A stretch of DNA of 64,000 nt. Origin: Lachnospiraceae bacterium. Lineage in GTDB: Bacteria; Bacillota; Clostridia; Lachnospirales; Lachnospiraceae. The stretch is taken from assembly GCA_017518185.1 (NCBI GenBank), contig JAFWWB010000078.1, forward strand, positions 1-64,000. The letters run 5' to 3'. Each line of letters begins with the position of its first letter. Positions within the stretch are counted from its first letter, which is position 1. A program made the position numbers and the translations under genes. This document shows, piece by piece, positions 60,109 through 64,000 of this stretch. The notes under the pieces were generated by a model. That model searched no databases, was not told the DNA's origin, and saw only the letters and a list, made by a program, of their open reading frames with translations.

Positions 60109-62055
60109 TTAGTACGAGAAGGAGTACACTGCAGCGCCGTAGGGCGGCAGGTCAAATTTTATTGCGTACTGCCTTCCGTCGCACTCGAATTCCTGGGCCT
60201 TGATCTCGGCAGGGAGCTCGGCTCCGTTGCCTGCAAAGCGTTTCTCATCGGAATTCAGCACCAGCTTGTACTTTCCCTTCCTTGGTACACCCACCGAATA
60301 GTCATTAAGGGCTATGGGGGTCATATTGAGGACGAAGATCATATTGTTCTTTCCGTCCTTGCTCTTCCTGATGAAGCTGTAGGTGGAACGGTAAGAGTCA
60401 TTGGCATTGATCCATTCAAAACCGTCCCAGGAATCATCCAGCTCATAGAGACAGCGGTTCTCCCTGTAGATCCTGAGAAGCTCCTTCATATACTCGAGCA
60501 TGCCCCTGTTCAGGTCATTTTCAAGGAGGAACCAGTCAAGCTCCCTCTTCTCGCTCCACTCACGTTCCTGGGCGAATTCCTGACCCATAAAGAGCAGCTT
60601 CTTGCCCGCATGTCCGAACATGAAGGCATAGCCCACACGGAGGTTGGCATACTTGTCCACCTGATAGCCGGGCATCTTGTTCACCATCGAGCATTTCAGA
60701 TGCACCACCTCATCATGTGACAGAGGCATGATGTATTTTTCCGCGCAGTTGTAGCTCATGGCGAAGGTCATCTTGTTGTGGTTATCCTTACGGAAATAGG
60801 GATCCAGCTTCATGTAATCGCAGAAGTCGTGCATCCAGCCCATGTTCCACTTAAAGGTGAAGCCAAGGCCGTCATCCTCTGGACGCGCCGTGACCTTGGG
60901 CCAGGCGGTGCTCTCTTCCGCTATGGTCATCACGCCGTTATTGAGACCGCGGATCACCGAATTCAGATGCTTGAAGAACTCGATGGCATCCAGGTTCTCG
61001 TTGCCGCCGTACTTGTTAGCGACCCACTGGCCGTCCTGTTTGCCGTAATCCAGGTAGAGCATGGAAGCCACGGCATCAACACGTAGGCCGTCTATATGGA
61101 ACTCCCTGATCCAGTAGAGCGCGTTGGCGATCAGGAAATTGCGTATCTCATTCTTTGAATAGTTGAAGATCTTGGTGCCCCAGTCGGGATGCTCGCCCAG
61201 CCTGGTATCGGGATGCTCGTAAAGAGGCTCACCGTCAAAATCCGCCAGTGCGAAGGAATCCCTGGGGAAGTGGGCGGGTACCCAGTCAAGGATAACGCCT
61301 ATGCCCGCATTATGCAGCTTGTTCACCAGATAGGCAAAATCTTCGGGAGTGCCGTAGCGTGAGGTGGGCGCGTAATAACCGCTGACCTGATAACCCCAGC
61401 TGCCGTCATAGGGGTGCTCGGCTATGCCCATGAGCTCCACATGGGTGAACTTCACCTCCGAAAGATATTCCACAAGACGGTCCGCAAATTCCCTGTAGGT
61501 ATAGAAGCCGTCCTCGGTGCCGTCGGGATGCTTCATCCAGGAACCGGGATGGCATTCGTATATGGCCATGGGCTCCTGGAACCAGTTCTTTCCTGCCCTC
61601 TCCTCCAGCCACTTTTCATCGCTCCATTTCAGCTTTCTTATATCGTATACCACGGAAGCGGTCCCGGGACGCAGCTCTGCATAGTTTGCATAGGGATCGG
61701 CCTTGTAGATGCCCTCGCCGCTGTGGGTGGTGATGAAGTATTTATAAAGTTCCCCCTCGCCTACACCCGGGATGAAGGTGGTGTATATGCCGCCGCTTCC
61801 TATGCGCATCATCTCGTTAGCGTTGACATCCCAGTTGTTGAAGGTTCCCACAACATGGACTGCCGCCGCATGGGGCGCCCAAACCGCAAAGAACACACCC
61901 TTTCTGCCTTCCTTTGTGCAGGGATGCGCACCAAGCTTCTTGTAGATGTCGTAGTGTGTGCCCTGTCCGAAGACGTACTGGTCCGCATCGGAAATGAATA
62001 CTGTCTCCTCCTGAAGCGTCTGTCCCGATTTTTCCTGCTTCTTTACTGCCATCAT
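60109..62055 (-). CDS. glgB: 1,4-alpha-glucan branching enzyme
   Basis: 648-residue GH13 enzyme that introduces alpha-1,6 branches into glycogen. N-terminal CBM48 region (GTFNNWDVNANEM), then the barrel: DWVPAHFP, nucleophile Asp in GLRVDAVASMLYLDY, acid Glu in IAEESTAWP, and LPLSHDEVVH-like MPLSHDEVVH. Full length. Start at 62055 or the adjacent ATG 62052, after GGAGGG. No other glycogen gene is nearby; it is the third gene of the patB/DUF3737 group. Confidence 0.95.
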   Translation of the reverse strand: MMAVKKQEKSGQTLQEETVFISDADQYVFGQGTHYDIYKKLGAHPCTKEGRKGVFFAVWAPHAAAVHVVGTFNNWDVNANEMMRIGSGGIYTTFIPGVGEGELYKYFITTHSGEGIYKADPYANYAELRPGTASVVYDIRKLKWSDEKWLEERAGKNWFQEPMAIYECHPGSWMKHPDGTEDGFYTYREFADRLVEYLSEVKFTHVELMGIAEHPYDGSWGYQVSGYYAPTSRYGTPEDFAYLVNKLHNAGIGVILDWVPAHFPRDSFALADFDGEPLYEHPDTRLGEHPDWGTKIFNYSKNEIRNFLIANALYWIREFHIDGLRVDAVASMLYLDYGKQDGQWVANKYGGNENLDAIEFFKHLNSVIRGLNNGVMTIAEESTAWPKVTARPEDDGLGFTFKWNMGWMHDFCDYMKLDPYFRKDNHNKMTFAMSYNCAEKYIMPLSHDEVVHLKCSMVNKMPGYQVDKYANLRVGYAFMFGHAGKKLLFMGQEFAQEREWSEKRELDWFLLENDLNRGMLEYMKELLRIYRENRCLYELDDSWDGFEWINANDSYRSTYSFIRKSKDGKNNMIFVLNMTPIALNDYSVGVPRKGKYKLVLNSDEKRFAGNGAELPAEIKAQEFECDGRQYAIKFDLPPYGAAVYSFSY

Positions 62056-62068
62056 GTAACCCTCCGTT

Positions 62069-62941
62069 TTATCTTTTCCACTCGGGCGCGTCGCTGCGCC
62101 TTCGTATATCGCTGCAATGGATCACGGTAGCTCCGGGATCCACCTCGCTCTTTTCAATGATGAGCTCACCTATATATTCTGCCGTGATGGTCCCTGCGGC
62201 AGGGTTGAAGACGCTGCCTATGCCGCTCCTCACATCAGCCTCTACCTTTGAATACTCGAATGCAAGGGTCGTGTTCATGAGACGGCAGTTACGCAGGGTG
62301 AGCCCGTCTATATAGCACATGCCCTGAAGGCTCTCTATGGTACAGTTCTCCAGGGTAAGGTTCTTTGAATTCCAGCCAAGATACTCTCCTGAGACAAAGG
62401 AATCCTTCACGGTAACATTCTCGCTGTTCCAGAAGGCATCCTTGGTAAGAAGGCAGGAGGAACGTACCACCACGTTCTTCGCCCCGTCAAAGGAATAGTT
62501 TCCGTCAAGCTTAAGATCGTCCACCTCTATGTTTTCGCTGTTCATGGCGAAATAATCACCCTTTGCGGATACATGCTTAAGCCTTACCCCGCTGCAGCTC
62601 CAGAGGGTCTCCGCCGCATCCGTCATTGCCGTGTCGGTGATGGAGATGTTCCTGCAGCGCCTGAAATTCTTCGGTGCCTGCAGAAGAGCCTTTTCTATCT
62701 CGATATTCTCGGTATACCAGACCCCGGCCCTTGCCATGGCAAGCCAGCTGCTCTCGTACACCTTCACGTTCCTGCAATACCAGAGAGGATATTTCCATCC
62801 GAAGAGGCACTGTCTTATCTCGATATCAGAGGCCTGCTTGAGAGGTGACTCGCCGCTGTCAAACACACAGTTATCAATGACAAGTCCTTTCTGCCCGAAC
62901 AGGGCACGCTCTCCCGTAAAATGCTGTTCACTGTATTTCAT
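62069..62941 (-). CDS. DUF3737 beta-helix protein
   Basis: 290 residues, cytoplasmic, made of a repeated N-V/I-x-V-x-x-S/C pattern (for example NSENVTVKDS, NSKNLTLENC) giving a right-handed beta-helix. The start EQHFTGERALF and GWKYPLWYCRNVKV are typical of DUF3737. It begins one base before the patB stop region and 13 bases before glgB. Function unknown. Confidence 0.85.
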   Translation of the reverse strand: MKYSEQHFTGERALFGQKGLVIDNCVFDSGESPLKQASDIEIRQCLFGWKYPLWYCRNVKVYESSWLAMARAGVWYTENIEIEKALLQAPKNFRRCRNISITDTAMTDAAETLWSCSGVRLKHVSAKGDYFAMNSENIEVDDLKLDGNYSFDGAKNVVVRSSCLLTKDAFWNSENVTVKDSFVSGEYLGWNSKNLTLENCTIESLQGMCYIDGLTLRNCRLMNTTLAFEYSKVEADVRSGIGSVFNPAAGTITAEYIGELIIEKSEVDPGATVIHCSDIRRRSDAPEWKR

Positions 62942-62942
62942 C

Positions 62943-64000
62943 TTAGATATTCTCCAATGCTCTTTTTAGTCTTCCGAGCCCGTCTTCAAGCATGGTTGAG
63001 GGGCAGGCCAGGTTCATGCGTACAAAACCCTCTCCGCCTTTGCCGTATTCCCTTCCCTCCGACAGGATCAGCCCTGTCTTTTCCCTTATCTCCGCCGCAT
63101 CCCTGCCGCTTTTCATCCACAGAAGATATGTGGCATCCGAATGCACGGTCTCGATGCCCGGGATCTCGTTCTTTATAAATTCTTCAGCCCTGTCCCTGTT
63201 GTTAAAAAGGTAGGCCATCAGCGCATCCAGCCATTCTCCGCCTTTATTGAAGGCCGCCTCGGCCGCGCACTGGGCGAAGACGTTCGGTTCCCCTGCCTCA
63301 TCGGTATTGATCCCGCGCCATACCTTATGTCTCAGTATCTCATTTTCGGCGTACACCGCAGCGCTGTGTATCCCCGCAAGGTTGAATGCCTTGGAAGGGG
63401 AGAGGCAGCTGGCGCTGACCTCCGCGCACAGCGGCGAGACGGATGCAAAGGGAACATAGCTTTTCCCCGGCCGCACTATATCACAGTGAACCTCGTCAGA
63501 GATCACTGTGACACCGTATCTCTTTGAAAGCTCTCCCATCCGCTGAAGCTCTTCCGCGCTCCAGATGTTCCCCGTGGGGTTGTGGGGATTGGAGAGCAGC
63601 AAAAGCCTTGACTGCGGATCGGCAAGCTTCTTTTCCAGGTCTTCAAAATCTATGCTGTAGGCGCCGTCCTTATATACCAGCTCACATTCCAGTGCCCTGC
63701 AGCCGTTGTTCTCAATACAGTTATAAAATATGTCGTAGACCGGAGTCAGTATGACTACCTTTTCGTTCGGGGTTGTGAGTTTTCTCACCATGGAGGAAAT
63801 GGCCGGTATCACCCCGGTGCAAAATATAAGCCCTTCCCTTTTCATGGTAAAGCCGTGGCGGCGTTCCCACCAGCCCGTGTAGGCCTCATACCAGGCATCC
63901 TCGATATCGGTATAGCCGAAGATACCGTGCGCTGCACGTTCCTCCAGCGCCCCGATCACCTCCGGAGCGGTCTTTATCTCCATATCCGCCACCCACATGG
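62943..64000 (-). CDS. PatB/MalY-type C-S lyase / aminotransferase (5' end outside window)
   Basis: 351 visible residues of a PLP fold-type I protein: MWVADMEIKTAP (normally about residue 35-40), NPHNPTGNIW, ISDEVHCDIV and PLP-lysine in SPSKAFNLAG. PatB-type enzymes cleave cystathionine or related C-S bonds to pyruvate, ammonia and a thiol. The first 35 or so residues lie beyond the window, so the ATG at 63998 is not the start. It overlaps or abuts DUF3737. Confidence 0.88.
   Translation of the reverse strand, partial: MWVADMEIKTAPEVIGALEERAAHGIFGYTDIEDAWYEAYTGWWERRHGFTMKREGLIFCTGVIPAISSMVRKLTTPNEKVVILTPVYDIFYNCIENNGCRALECELVYKDGAYSIDFEDLEKKLADPQSRLLLLSNPHNPTGNIWSAEELQRMGELSKRYGVTVISDEVHCDIVRPGKSYVPFASVSPLCAEVSASCLSPSKAFNLAGIHSAAVYAENEILRHKVWRGINTDEAGEPNVFAQCAAEAAFNKGGEWLDALMAYLFNNRDRAEEFIKNEIPGIETVHSDATYLLWMKSGRDAAEIREKTGLILSEGREYGKGGEGFVRMNLACPSTMLEDGLGRLKRALENI

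Noticed and set aside
1-64000. tRNA or rRNA genes
   Set aside because: I saw no cloverleaf with a CCA-type end or rRNA signature on either strand while reading; a dedicated scan was not possible.

Overview
This looks like a chromosomal window from an anaerobic Firmicute of the Lachnospiraceae type (gut or rumen). The indications are ferredoxin-dependent indolepyruvate oxidoreductase, phosphoketolase and a secreted GH10 xylanase. Small families common in these genomes also occur (DUF4869, DUF3737, TSCPD, AAA-ATPase/PD-(D/E)XK, the DUF4353/VTC/DUF4956 cluster), along with strong AGGAGG-type ribosome sites and TTGACx-N17-TAAAAT promoters. Species cannot be named from the sequence alone. Coding density is high, except in a decayed accessory stretch at about 41.2-50.5 kb.

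Layout. 0-10 kb: a DUF4143 ATPase remnant, a membrane-anchored PepSY-like protein, an iorA-iorB-paaK operon for aryl-acid/aryl-pyruvate chemistry, a DUF4145-like/coiled-coil membrane protein, and phosphoketolase (xfp). 10-19 kb, minus strand: a response regulator/histidine kinase pair, then a large secreted DUF4353 beta-helix protein, then a VTC polyphosphate-polymerase-like protein, a DUF4956 membrane protein and a DUF4353 lipoprotein. Two promoters in this block carry the same 11-bp-period direct repeat at the same distance from a TATCAT -10 box, each fused to the U-tract of a terminator. The simplest reading is that the adjacent response regulator drives both. 19-25 kb: a 1219-residue fusion of an ECF-S-like membrane domain, Reg_prop propeller, Y_Y_Y and HD-GYP domains, translationally coupled to an orphan BMP-family binding protein, then a GH10 xylanase. 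25-36 kb: YkgJ-like, HD-domain, ABC exporter, CDF transporter, GH74-like, M15 peptidase, lipoprotein, WYL regulator and phosphatase genes. 36.7-41.2 kb: a strongly structured non-coding RNA with its own promoter upstream of a TSCPD gene, a TIR-membrane-propeller protein, a BI-1 family protein and a PHP phosphatase.

41.2-50.5 kb is the accessory region. It holds small ORFs, two neighbouring genes with apparent inactivating lesions (an in-frame UGA at a zinc-ribbon Cys and a frameshift), a GNAT remnant, a PD-(D/E)XK AAA-ATPase, a HAD RNA-repair-like protein, and a DUF4869/P-loop ATPase pair. An IS1634-type element lies between 174/156-bp direct copies of its target, which fits the unusually long target duplications known for that family.

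50.5-53.5 kb: a GGDEF diguanylate cyclase, an HD-GYP protein that has lost its HD histidine, and an orphan DctP binding protein, in one coupled operon. Together with the 19-24 kb locus this makes two places where c-di-GMP enzymes are operonic with extracytoplasmic binding proteins but no transporter. I regard this as the best candidate for an undescribed sensing arrangement. 53.5-64 kb, minus strand: a cysteine hydrolase; a six-gene overlapping operon running from a transglutaminase-like protein through an acyltransferase and a VanX-like dipeptidase to sufS-sufU; and a patB/DUF3737/glgB operon cut by the window edge.
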